21,085 nt of DNA from a virus. The notes under the pieces were generated by a model. The model saw only the letters and a program-made list of their open reading frames with translations, was not told where the DNA came from and searched no databases. Below, piece by piece: positions 14,315-20,892 of the stretch; position 1 is the stretch's first letter, and every line of letters begins with the position of its first letter. The position numbers were made by a program, and so were the translations under genes. The stretch spans positions 1 to 21,085 of IMG/VR virus record IMGVR_UViG_3300025319_000119. One strand, given 5' to 3'.

Positions 14315-15853
14315 ATGGCTCGCACGTTTGTCCGGCAGGAATCGCAGATCCGCCCGTCGTTCACCTACGACGACACGCTCGCCGCCGGCATCGCCTTGCA
14401 GACCGGCGCGGCGTCGATCGAGGGCGACCTCAACAGCCTGCGCTCGCAGGTGAAGCGGGCCACCGGCGACGCCAACTGGTACGCCGCGCTCTCCGGCCGC
14501 AGCCTCGCCACGGTCCACACCGACCTCGCCGACATCGAAGGCAAGAAGCAGCTCCGGCGCGTGCAGGTGCTCACCGACGTCTCGGTCACGGCCGCGCAAA
14601 ACTTCGAGCTGCTCTCCGTCGCCGGGGCGGAGGCGCCCACGCTCGTCGCTGCCGTCGCGCTCTCGCAGAACGGCGCCGTCGTCGCGCAGTCCGCGCTCTC
14701 CGGCGCCGGCTTCCTCGTCCATGAGCTGATCGAGCTGGCGGGCCAGAACGCGATCAGCCCGAAGAACCTGTGCATCGTGCGCGACTCCACCACGGGTCAA
14801 AAGATCCAAAGCGCCGGCAAGGACGTGTTCGCGCTCTTGCAGTACGAGAGCACCGGCGCCGACGGCGCCGCCTTCGACGACACGAGCGCCGGAGCGCGCG
14901 TCAAGCTGTCGTTCGTCATCCTGAACGCCGGCCTCGACGACCTCATCGCCTGCCCCGTCGGCGACATCGCCGGCAAGACGATCAACTACGCCTACGTCGC
15001 CCGCATCAACCTCGACGCCATCCCCGAGGATGCGTGGCTTCCCCTCGACGCCAACTTCGTCGATCAGGCCACCGCCGTCGACGTCACGCGCCAGCGCGCC
15101 TACGACAACCAAGCCGCCACCCCCGTCGATCAGCTCACGAGCGCCTTCCTCGATCTCGAGGCGGCCGGGATCAAGTGGTCGATCCGCGACGACCTCGAGG
15201 CCGAGCTGTTCACCGTGCTCGAGGGCAGCGCCGGCGGCACGAGCGAGGTGCAGGTGAAGGCCGACGTCGACGTGTTCAACGTCGATGCCGTGATCAACGA
15301 CTTCAACGCGGGCATCCGCGCGCGCACCGGCGGCACCCGCCCGATCCACGTCGGCGTGAACGACGGCGTGCTCGAGTCGACCGCCGGCGACCTCCGCGTG
15401 CTCGGCGCCGCCGAGCTGCTCCTCGACGACGGCAACCAGACCGGCTCCACGTGGGCGCAGACGAGCGGGATCAAGCTCTCCGACACCACGGCGGAGTGGG
15501 ACGCTTTCGAGACCGCCTTCGGCGAGGTGTCGCTGCTCAACGCCATCGCGCAGGCGTACAACGCGAGCAGCGAAGCGAAGACCTACGCCAACGTCACGGC
15601 CGACGCGAACGAGAACGTCGACGTGAGCCTCGCCGACGGCAACCTCGACGTGGCGCTCCCCGACATGAGCGGCGGCTCGTTCTTGCAGGATTACGACGTG
15701 TTCGTGAACGGCGAGCTGATGCGCCCCGGCGTCGACGCGGCGGCGAACAACGACTACTACCCCGGCACGACGCTCGCGGGCGCGGCGAAGCTCAAGTTCG
15801 AGTTCAAGCTCAAGACCGGCGACGTGCTCTGCGTGATCAAGAAGATCGCCTAA
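14315..15853 (+). CDS. Large virion structural protein, C-terminal 'NG...DY'-like domain
   Basis: The 512-residue protein starts at ATG 14315, with AAAGG upstream and a gap of only 14 bases from the previous stop. The first ~90 residues are helical (TLAAGIALQTGAASIEGDLNSLRSQ written in part), the middle is mixed alpha/beta with repeated Asp/Ala/Val-rich strands (SEVQVKADVDVFNVDAVI), and residues ~460-512 (YDVFVNGELMRPG ... NDYYPGTTL ... KLKTGDVLCVIKKI) resemble the 95-residue protein encoded just upstream. No enzyme, sheath or tape-measure signature is visible. I suggest a major fibre, collar or adsorption-apparatus protein, with low certainty on which. Confidence 0.8.
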   Translation: MARTFVRQESQIRPSFTYDDTLAAGIALQTGAASIEGDLNSLRSQVKRATGDANWYAALSGRSLATVHTDLADIEGKKQLRRVQVLTDVSVTAAQNFELLSVAGAEAPTLVAAVALSQNGAVVAQSALSGAGFLVHELIELAGQNAISPKNLCIVRDSTTGQKIQSAGKDVFALLQYESTGADGAAFDDTSAGARVKLSFVILNAGLDDLIACPVGDIAGKTINYAYVARINLDAIPEDAWLPLDANFVDQATAVDVTRQRAYDNQAATPVDQLTSAFLDLEAAGIKWSIRDDLEAELFTVLEGSAGGTSEVQVKADVDVFNVDAVINDFNAGIRARTGGTRPIHVGVNDGVLESTAGDLRVLGAAELLLDDGNQTGSTWAQTSGIKLSDTTAEWDAFETAFGEVSLLNAIAQAYNASSEAKTYANVTADANENVDVSLADGNLDVALPDMSGGSFLQDYDVFVNGELMRPGVDAAANNDYYPGTTLAGAAKLKFEFKLKTGDVLCVIKKIA

Positions 15854-15868
15854 CGATGAGGTGATCGC

Positions 15869-16387
15869 GTGAGCGTGGAGAAGGCGCAGATCAAGATGTC
15901 GACGGCGCACGAGATCGGCGCGCGCCTCGACGACGTGCTCGAGGCGACCGAGCGCGACGCTCTGCGCATCGAGGGCGGCGTCGAATGGATCGCGCGCGCC
16001 GTGGTGCTTGCGGCCACGGCGCAGAAGCGCGTCGAGGTGGACGTCGACTCCGGCAAGATGGATCTGGAAACGGCCAAGCTCGTGAAGGACGCCATCGGTC
16101 GGCTCGGCGCCGATCTGTCGAAGCTCGGCGCGCAAGCCGGCGCCGAGCTGCACGGGACGCGCGGGAAGGCCGCGGGCTTGAACGCCGCCGTCGCCGTCGC
16201 CAAGCAGGCGTTCGAGGTCGAAAAGGCCAAGGCGGAGGCCATCACGCGCGCGGAAGCGGCCGAGGCCGCCGACGAGCTGGCGAAAGCCGCGGGCGCCCTC
16301 CCTGACCCCGCCGCCGAACCCCGCCGCGTCACCGGCAGGCGCCCCGGCCCGTCGATGAAAGCCAAGCGGGGGAAGCGCGATGGCTAA
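15869..16387 (+). CDS. Alanine-rich coiled-coil protein, unknown function
   Basis: The 172-residue protein is almost wholly helical and Ala/Glu/Lys-rich (for example AEAITRAEAAEAADELAKAAG), with heptad-like spacing, and ends in a basic Pro/Arg/Lys tail (RRPGPSMKAKRGKRDG). GTG 15869 follows GATGAGGTGA, a good ribosome binding site. Its end overlaps the next start by eight bases. It could be a chaperone, scaffold or linker for the neighbouring structural proteins; no family is recognised. Confidence 0.75.
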   Translation: MSVEKAQIKMSTAHEIGARLDDVLEATERDALRIEGGVEWIARAVVLAATAQKRVEVDVDSGKMDLETAKLVKDAIGRLGADLSKLGAQAGAELHGTRGKAAGLNAAVAVAKQAFEVEKAKAEAITRAEAAEAADELAKAAGALPDPAAEPRRVTGRRPGPSMKAKRGKRDG

Positions 16388-16859
16388 GACGCCAGACCGC
16401 CGACCGGGGGCGCTCGAGGAGGACGAAGAGATCCGCCTCGGCTCCAACCCCGGCGCGCCATCGCTGAACGGCGCCATGCGCTACGACGGCACCATCGGCG
16501 CCTTCCAGCTCCGCGACGCCGGAGGCACATTCGATCCGCGAAGCGGCTCCGGGCTCTCGCCAGCGCAGCACGCGGCGATCTTGCAGCTCATTCACTTCAT
16601 CGACGAAGGCCCCGCCGAAGGCTTCGCCACCGGCGCCACCAAGACGACCACCGGCACCGTGTTCCCCACCGAAGAGCTGTGGAAGCGCGCCGACAACACC
16701 GCGCTCGTGCGCAAGTCGATCACGTGGACGGGCGCGACGCCGACGTCGGTCGTGTGGCGCATCTACGCCGCCGACGGGACCACCGTCCTCGCCACGATCA
16801 CCGACACGATCTCGTACACCGGGCCGTTTGAGAGCAGCCGCGCACGGGCGCTCGCATGA
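16380..16859 (+). CDS. Virion-associated protein, unknown function
   Basis: The 159-residue protein begins at ATG 16380 (GGGGAAG upstream), within the end of the previous gene. Residues 31-55 (NGAMRYDGTIGAFQLRDAGG) read like the short strand-turn-strand segments of phage fibre proteins. A helix follows (SPAQHAAILQLIHFI) and then a beta-rich half (VRKSITWTGATPTSVVWRIYAADGTTVLATITDTISYTG) that looks like an Ig-like or carbohydrate-binding-like sandwich. Its stop overlaps the next ATG (ATGA). It is probably part of the adsorption apparatus with its downstream partner. Confidence 0.76.
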   Translation: MAKTPDRRPGALEEDEEIRLGSNPGAPSLNGAMRYDGTIGAFQLRDAGGTFDPRSGSGLSPAQHAAILQLIHFIDEGPAEGFATGATKTTTGTVFPTEELWKRADNTALVRKSITWTGATPTSVVWRIYAADGTTVLATITDTISYTGPFESSRARALA

Positions 16860-18004
16860 GCAACCTCTCCCCCGCCGCCATCCTGTACGACGAGGCAGGC
16901 AACAAGGTCGCCGTCATCATCGACGGCGCCGTCTACCGCCTCGGCGTCGACGCCAAGGTCACGGCGAGCGCGCTCCCCACCGGCGCCGCGACAGAAGCGA
17001 CGCTGGCGACGCGACTGACGGAGGCGGACTTCGTTGCGCGCGTGGGCGCTGTCGTCGCATCGCCGGCCGCAAACACCGTCCTCGGCCGCCTCAAGGATCT
17101 CTACGACCGCTTCATCGCGCAGCTTCCGGCCGCCCTCGTCGGCGGGCGTCTGGATTCCAACATTGGATCGTGGCTAGGCAGCACGACGCCCACCGTCGGG
17201 CAGAAGGTCAAGGCGGCGAGCCTTCCCGTCACCTTCGCCAGCGATCAAGAGCCGTTCGCCGTGTTCGTCGACTCGCCTGACGACGCCGACGTTGGCATCA
17301 CCACGGGCACGGCTATCCTCGGCGGCGGCACCGCCGCCACCATCAACGCCGTGCGCTCCACGCCGTACACCGAGCAGACCACGAACGCCGTGCGCAGCCT
17401 CAAGTCGACGAGCGCGAACGACGCGGCCGCCGGTACGGGCGCGCGCAAGGTGCGGGTCACGTACTTCGATCAGGCGATGGCGGGTCCGTTCACGGAGACC
17501 GTGACGCTGAACGGCTTGACTGCCGTCGCACTTGTCGCCGCCGACGTCTGCTTCATCGAGTCGTTGGTCGTCACCGAGGTCGGAAGCGGCGGCGCCAACG
17601 CCGGCGCTATCTCCCTCTACGCCAACAACGTCGGCACCGGCACCGTGATTGGATCGATCGGCTTCGGCACCATCGCGGCCGGCGTCGGAGACAACCGCAC
17701 GCTGTGGGGCCACCACTACGTGCCGGCGGGCAAGACGGCCACGCTCGCCACGTACATCGTGAGCGCGGCGAGCGGCGGCAGCGGCACCAACGCTACGTTC
17801 TTTCTCCGATCCAAAGATCCGACAGCAGCGCTCGCGCCCGACTTGATCGTGAGCGATCTCCTCGTCACCGTGGCGTCGATCGTCCGGCAGCTCACCAACC
17901 CGATCAAGATCATCGGCCCGGCTCGCGTCACCGCCTACGGCGTGCCCGCCGTGAACAACGCCACCTTGAACGCGAGCTTCGACTTCTCGGAACGGGATAC
18001 CTGA
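16856..18004 (+). CDS. Probable tail/fibre-type structural protein
   Basis: The 382-residue protein starts at ATG 16856, overlapping the previous stop by four bases. Residues ~40-80 (ATEATLATRLTEADFVARVG, then ANTVLGRLKDLYDRF) and ~105-130 (IGSWLGSTTPTVGQKV ... VTFASDQ) match repetitive phrases common in phage fibre and baseplate-associated proteins ('TEATL..RL', 'TVGQK', 'ASDQ'). The C-terminal ~200 residues are Gly/Ala/Thr-rich strands typical of a jelly-roll (SLYANNVGTGTVIGSIGFG, HHYVPAGKTATLATYIV), possibly a receptor-binding or capsid-decorating head. No enzymatic motif is seen. Confidence 0.78.
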   Translation: MSNLSPAAILYDEAGNKVAVIIDGAVYRLGVDAKVTASALPTGAATEATLATRLTEADFVARVGAVVASPAANTVLGRLKDLYDRFIAQLPAALVGGRLDSNIGSWLGSTTPTVGQKVKAASLPVTFASDQEPFAVFVDSPDDADVGITTGTAILGGGTAATINAVRSTPYTEQTTNAVRSLKSTSANDAAAGTGARKVRVTYFDQAMAGPFTETVTLNGLTAVALVAADVCFIESLVVTEVGSGGANAGAISLYANNVGTGTVIGSIGFGTIAAGVGDNRTLWGHHYVPAGKTATLATYIVSAASGGSGTNATFFLRSKDPTAALAPDLIVSDLLVTVASIVRQLTNPIKIIGPARVTAYGVPAVNNATLNASFDFSERDT

Positions 18005-18005
18005 C

Positions 18006-18458
18006 ATGCCGAGAGACCAAGACGGCAACGAGATTTTCACGCGAAGCGCCTACGCCTTCGTCAAGCAGCACACCGTCTTTCAGGGCAAGCGCAACGTCGT
18101 GCCCGCAGGCACGCACGCGATCTTCGATGTCGTCCTCACCGATCAGATTTACCTTCAAGGCGGCCGTTATTGGGTGAAGGGCGCGGCCGACGGCGATTAC
18201 GTCGAGTTCGCCATCGTCGACAAAGACGACGTGCTCGGGCTCTTCGCCTACTACGGGCTCACCGTCGGCGTCGACGTGTTGGAGCTGTCGAAGTACGTGC
18301 GCACGGCCTTCGTCCCCGCAGTAGAGCTGTTTCAGGATGAGCTTCGCGTGGAGGCAGCGGCCAAGGTGGTCGCCGGCCTCTACGCTCGTTCCATCTATCA
18401 CAGCGTCGGAACCACCGATCCAACCTTCGGCGTCACGTTCCTTTGGTACGAGGAGTGA
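18006..18458 (+). CDS. Hypothetical virion protein
   Basis: The 150-residue protein starts at ATG 18006, one base after the previous stop. It alternates beta strands (THAIFDVVLTDQIYLQGGRYWV, DYVEFAIVDKDDVLGLFAYYG in part) with one helical region, and ends in aromatic residues (GVTFLWYEE). Its coupling to the adhesin-like gene upstream suggests a partner in the same virion assembly. The family is not recognised. Confidence 0.75.
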   Translation: MPRDQDGNEIFTRSAYAFVKQHTVFQGKRNVVPAGTHAIFDVVLTDQIYLQGGRYWVKGAADGDYVEFAIVDKDDVLGLFAYYGLTVGVDVLELSKYVRTAFVPAVELFQDELRVEAAAKVVAGLYARSIYHSVGTTDPTFGVTFLWYEE

Positions 18459-18460
18459 GC

Positions 18461-18616
18461 ATGGCGGATCACGAGAACAAGAAGATCGTCGTGGATGGCG
18501 TCGAGGTGCAGCCGGCGAAGAAGGTGAAGCTGCGCGACCACAAGACGAAAGAGGAGATCGACGCGCTGCTCGACAAGAAACGCGCGGAGCTGTCAGAGAA
18601 AGAGGACGCGCCATGA
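18461..18616 (+). CDS. 51-residue charged protein
   Basis: This short gene runs from ATG 18461 to TGA 18614-18616. AGGAG at 18451-18455 sits at good spacing. The product (MADHENKKIVVDGVEVQPAK, then KKVKLRDHKTKEEIDALLDK and an acidic end) is highly charged, with a likely C-terminal helix (KTKEEIDALLDKKRAELSEK). Its stop overlaps the patatin gene start (ATGA), so it is probably co-translated with it. It fills the gap between two real genes and its third codon positions fit. Function is unknown. Confidence 0.72.
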   Translation: MADHENKKIVVDGVEVQPAKKVKLRDHKTKEEIDALLDKKRAELSEKEDAP

Positions 18617-19404
18617 AGCTCGTGCTCTCCGGCTCCGGCACGCGCTATCCGGTGTTCATCGGCGCGCTTCGGCGTCTTGAGAAGGCCGGCATGCGCCCGA
18701 CCGAGGTGTGCGGCGTCTCCGGCGGCGCCATCATCGCCGCCGGCATCGCCCGCGGCATGGATTCACACGCGCTCGAGGCGTTGGCGAAGAAGTGCCTCCC
18801 CGGCCCGCTGCTCGACAAGCGGTGGTTCGTCGAGCTGCTCGCGCTCGATCCCTACAAGGGGATCTGGAAGGGTGAACGGTTCCTCGCCAAGTTCCGCGAG
18901 GTGCTCCCGAACAAGTGGGAGGATTGCAAGATCCCGCTACACGTCGTCACGTTCAACCTCGGCCGCGGCGCGCATCGCGTGTGGAGCGCGAAGGATGCGA
19001 AGGACTGCAACGACATCCCGCGGCTCGTTCGCGCGTCGATGAGCCTCCCCGTGTTCGACTCGTGCCTGATCAACGGCGAGTGGCACGAGGACGGCGGCTT
19101 CGGCGCCAACTTCCCGCTCGACATCTTCGGCGACGGCAAGGACGTGATCGGGATGCGTTTCCGAGGCACCGATCCAACCAAGGTGCGGCGGTTCAAGACG
19201 AAGATCGAACGACTCCTGACGATGATCGACGACTTCATCGAGGCGACAGCGCACGAGCACGTGGAGGACGCCATGTTCGCGCGCGTCATGCTGCTCGACA
19301 CGAAGCACGGCGGGCTCGACCTCGGCATGGACGAGAAGGCCGTCGAGAGCATGATCGACGAGGGCTTCCGGTGCGCGGACAAGTGGCTCACCAAGATCGC
19401 GTGA
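18613..19404 (+). CDS. Patatin-like phospholipase
   Basis: The 263-residue protein has the patatin Ser/Asp dyad layout. LSGSGTRYPVFIGAL (5-19) is the oxyanion-loop/helix region, a variant of the usual GGGxRG. CGVSGGAI holds the nucleophile elbow with Ser36 in GVSGG (34-38). DGG at 160-162 holds Asp160. The family hydrolyses acyl esters of glycerophospholipids. There is no signal peptide or transmembrane segment, so it is likely cytoplasmic or virion-borne. The frame is open well upstream, but ATG 18613 is chosen because AGAGG precedes it and it forms ATGA with the 51-residue gene. A membrane-anchored coiled-coil protein follows, so a role in lysis, membrane remodelling or infection interference is possible but unproven. 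Confidence 0.85.
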   Translation: MKLVLSGSGTRYPVFIGALRRLEKAGMRPTEVCGVSGGAIIAAGIARGMDSHALEALAKKCLPGPLLDKRWFVELLALDPYKGIWKGERFLAKFREVLPNKWEDCKIPLHVVTFNLGRGAHRVWSAKDAKDCNDIPRLVRASMSLPVFDSCLINGEWHEDGGFGANFPLDIFGDGKDVIGMRFRGTDPTKVRRFKTKIERLLTMIDDFIEATAHEHVEDAMFARVMLLDTKHGGLDLGMDEKAVESMIDEGFRCADKWLTKIA

Positions 19405-19434
19405 CGTACCGTAGCGATGGGAAGGCCAACACAA

Positions 19435-19683
19435 ATGACGATGGCGGAGATGCTAGAGCTACTGATGAAAGGCGGCCCGTGGACCCTCTTGATCGTCGCG
19501 GGGGCCGTGATCCGTTTCCTGTTCGTCGAGATGCGCCGGCGCGATCTCGAGCACGCGACGCAGACGCAGGCGCTCAATGATCGCATCGTCGCCAGCGTCG
19601 AGAAGCAGATCCCTCTCTTGCAGGCGTCCAACGAGCAAAGCCGGAAGCTCGTCGACGCTCTTGCGCGTATGGAGGAACGATGA
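19435..19683 (+). CDS. Single-pass membrane protein with coiled coil (holin/spanin-like candidate)
   Basis: The 82-residue product has one hydrophobic segment near residues 15-31 (PWTLLIVAGAVIRFLFV), followed by a basic stretch (RRR) and a helical coiled coil to the end (ALNDRIVASVEKQIPLLQAS). An ATG at 19417 would add six residues, but GGGAAGG (19419-19425) is well placed for ATG 19435, which I prefer; ATG 19441 is also possible. One membrane segment plus a coiled coil is seen in small phage lysis proteins and in virion membrane anchors. No Rz-type lipobox or endolysin is nearby, so the lysis role is a guess. The stop overlaps the next start (ATGA). Confidence 0.72.
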   Translation: MTMAEMLELLMKGGPWTLLIVAGAVIRFLFVEMRRRDLEHATQTQALNDRIVASVEKQIPLLQASNEQSRKLVDALARMEER

Positions 19684-20099
19684 GGCTCTTTCGCAAGACG
19701 TCGAAGAAGGTCGAGTGCCCGGACGTGAAGCAGAGCCCGTTCGACGACGAATCGTCGATCGGTTCCATCCTGCTCCGCATGCAGAAGATCACGAAGGAGC
19801 AGCTCTACAAGGCCGTCGGCGTGCAAGCGCGCGCAAACGATCACCTCCTCGGCGCTCTGCTCATCGAGCAAGAAGCCGTGTCGCAGGTGGACGTGGCGAA
19901 GGCGCTTGAGATCCAACACAAGCTCCGCACGGGCTCACGCGCTGACGCCGAGCTGGCGATGCTCGAGAACGTCATGGCGGAGAGCGAGTCGTGCTCTGCG
20001 GACCTCGACCGGGCCATCGCCAAGCGCAAGCAGAGCAAGCGCGACCGCGGCGAGAACACCGGGCTCTTCCTCGTCTACCCGCCCGCGAAGACCGCATGA
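19680..20099 (+). CDS. MshEN-like (type II secretion E N-terminal-like) domain protein
   Basis: The 139-residue protein contains two copies of a ~23-residue unit spaced exactly 30 residues apart: SIGSILLRMQKITKEQLYKA ending at Gln49, and LLGALLIEQEAVSQVDVAKA ending at Gln79. Gly28/Gly58, Leu31/Leu61 and Gln49/Gln79 are in register. This is the repeat of MshEN/GspE-N domains (pattern LGxxL...L...L..Q), which in PilB/MshE/GspE-type ATPases can bind cyclic di-GMP. The first-repeat Arg and the mid-repeat Gly positions are not kept (Ser26, Gln35, Glu65), so ligand binding is doubtful. No ATPase domain follows; the C-terminal half is helical and charged. ATG 19680 overlaps the previous stop (ATGA). 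Confidence 0.72.
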   Translation: MRLFRKTSKKVECPDVKQSPFDDESSIGSILLRMQKITKEQLYKAVGVQARANDHLLGALLIEQEAVSQVDVAKALEIQHKLRTGSRADAELAMLENVMAESESCSADLDRAIAKRKQSKRDRGENTGLFLVYPPAKTA

Positions 20100-20608
20100 T
20101 CCTCGGCACCGTCGGCAAGCCCCTGCTCCTCGAGCTTGTGCTCGCCGACCGTGCCGGCGGGAAGTTCCCGCGCGCCCGCATCATCGACAGCACCGGGGCG
20201 CAGATCGGAAGCGCCATCGACCTCGCCGGCGCGCCGGCGTGGACGGGGCTCTATCAGGGCTCGTGGGCCGTGCCCGTGGCCGGCCACTACTCCGCCGTGT
20301 TCGAGACCTACCACGACGCCCCGCACACGCTCCCGACCGACCACGAGCCCGGCGTGGAGCACCTCCGCATCGTCTCCGACTTCGAGCTGGCGCTGCTCAA
20401 GCTCCTCGCCCACCAAGGCGAGAACGTGCGCGACACGATGCTCACGCCAGATCCAAGCACCGGCCGCCCGCTCGTCGCCCGCCGGAAGCTCTACGCCACC
20501 AAGGCCGACGCGCTCGCCGACGTGAGCCCCATCGCCACGATAGACGTCACAGCGAGCTACCCCGGCCCGACCACGTGGACCGAGCTGCTCCGGGTGCTCA
20601 CGCCATGA
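20096..20608 (+). CDS. Ig-like beta-sandwich structural protein (BppU-N-like style)
   Basis: The 170-residue protein is called from ATG 20096, which overlaps the previous stop as ATGA; the frame is open further upstream, but that part overlaps the MshEN gene in another frame. The pattern (GKPLLLELVLADRAGGKFPR, ARIIDSTGAQIG, YQGSWAVPVAGHYSAVFETY) resembles Ig-like modules at the base of baseplate and receptor-binding proteins. Residues after ~100 are helical, with a tail reading TIDVTASYPGPTTWTELL. No catalytic motif is present. With the next two genes it forms a set of beta-rich proteins, suggesting a baseplate, neck or fibre-attachment module. Confidence 0.76.
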   Translation: MILGTVGKPLLLELVLADRAGGKFPRARIIDSTGAQIGSAIDLAGAPAWTGLYQGSWAVPVAGHYSAVFETYHDAPHTLPTDHEPGVEHLRIVSDFELALLKLLAHQGENVRDTMLTPDPSTGRPLVARRKLYATKADALADVSPIATIDVTASYPGPTTWTELLRVLTP

Positions 20609-20889
20609 GCACCGGCCCGTCGCCGCTCGTCACCGGCGGATGGATCCCCGATCAAGACGCGGGATCCGTGGTCGTGCTGTCCGCGTCCGACCGCGTGACC
20701 GGCGCCGTGGCGGGGGATACCCTGCTCGGGGCGGCGCTCGTCGCCCCGCGCCTCTCCGGGGCGGTGTCGGCGGACACCAAGCTCGGCGGCGTGGTATCCG
20801 AGAGCCGGGTGTCGGGCACCGTGCGCGATGACCGGCTCACCGCCACGCTCGTGAGCCTCAAGGCCACGGCGCGGATCAAGGAGTGCTAG
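20605..20889 (+). CDS. Repeat-containing beta protein (19-residue repeats)
   Basis: The 94-residue protein starts at ATG 20605, overlapping the previous stop by four bases. Residues 29-84 hold three units of about 19 residues with Gly33/52/71 in register: DRVTGAVAGDTLLGAALVA, PRLSGAVSADTKLGGVVSE and SRVSGTVRDDRLTATLVS. Each divides into two ~9-10-residue half-units of 'xxLxGxV' type. Such alternating short strands suggest a small beta-solenoid or triple-stranded fibre shaft, as in phage fibre or neck proteins. The role is inferred from pattern and neighbours. Confidence 0.75.
   Translation: MSTGPSPLVTGGWIPDQDAGSVVVLSASDRVTGAVAGDTLLGAALVAPRLSGAVSADTKLGGVVSESRVSGTVRDDRLTATLVSLKATARIKEC
20689..20856 (+). 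repeat. Three ~19-residue protein-level repeats
   Basis: The encoded units begin at residues 29, 48 and 67 of the 94-residue protein, with conserved Gly every 19 residues and a second register at residues 42, 61 and 80 (Gly, Gly, Ala). At the DNA level the copies have diverged, so this is an old or selected protein repeat and not a recent duplication. Confidence 0.65.
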
Positions 20890-20892
20890 GGC

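Noticed and set aside
14315-15853. Tail sheath protein
   Set aside because: Size and position after the head genes would fit, but I see no sheath-type motif and no tail tube gene follows; a generic structural call is safer.
18337-18612. Upstream extension of the patatin frame
   Set aside because: It overlaps the 150- and 51-residue genes, the extra translation looks like a frame shadow, and ATG 18613 has a suitable ribosome binding site and an ATGA overlap.
19417-19434. Earlier ATG for the membrane protein
   Set aside because: The GGGAAGG ribosome binding site lies after or within this start and is well placed for ATG 19435 instead.
18613-19683. Classical lysis cassette (holin, endolysin, spanin)
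   Set aside because: No peptidoglycan hydrolase and no Rz/Rz1-like lipobox were seen; the patatin and membrane-protein pair alone do not prove a lysis cassette.
19991-20095. Upstream extension of the Ig-like protein frame
   Set aside because: It overlaps the MshEN-like gene out of frame and reads as Arg/Pro/Ala shadow; ATG 20096 gives the usual ATGA coupling.
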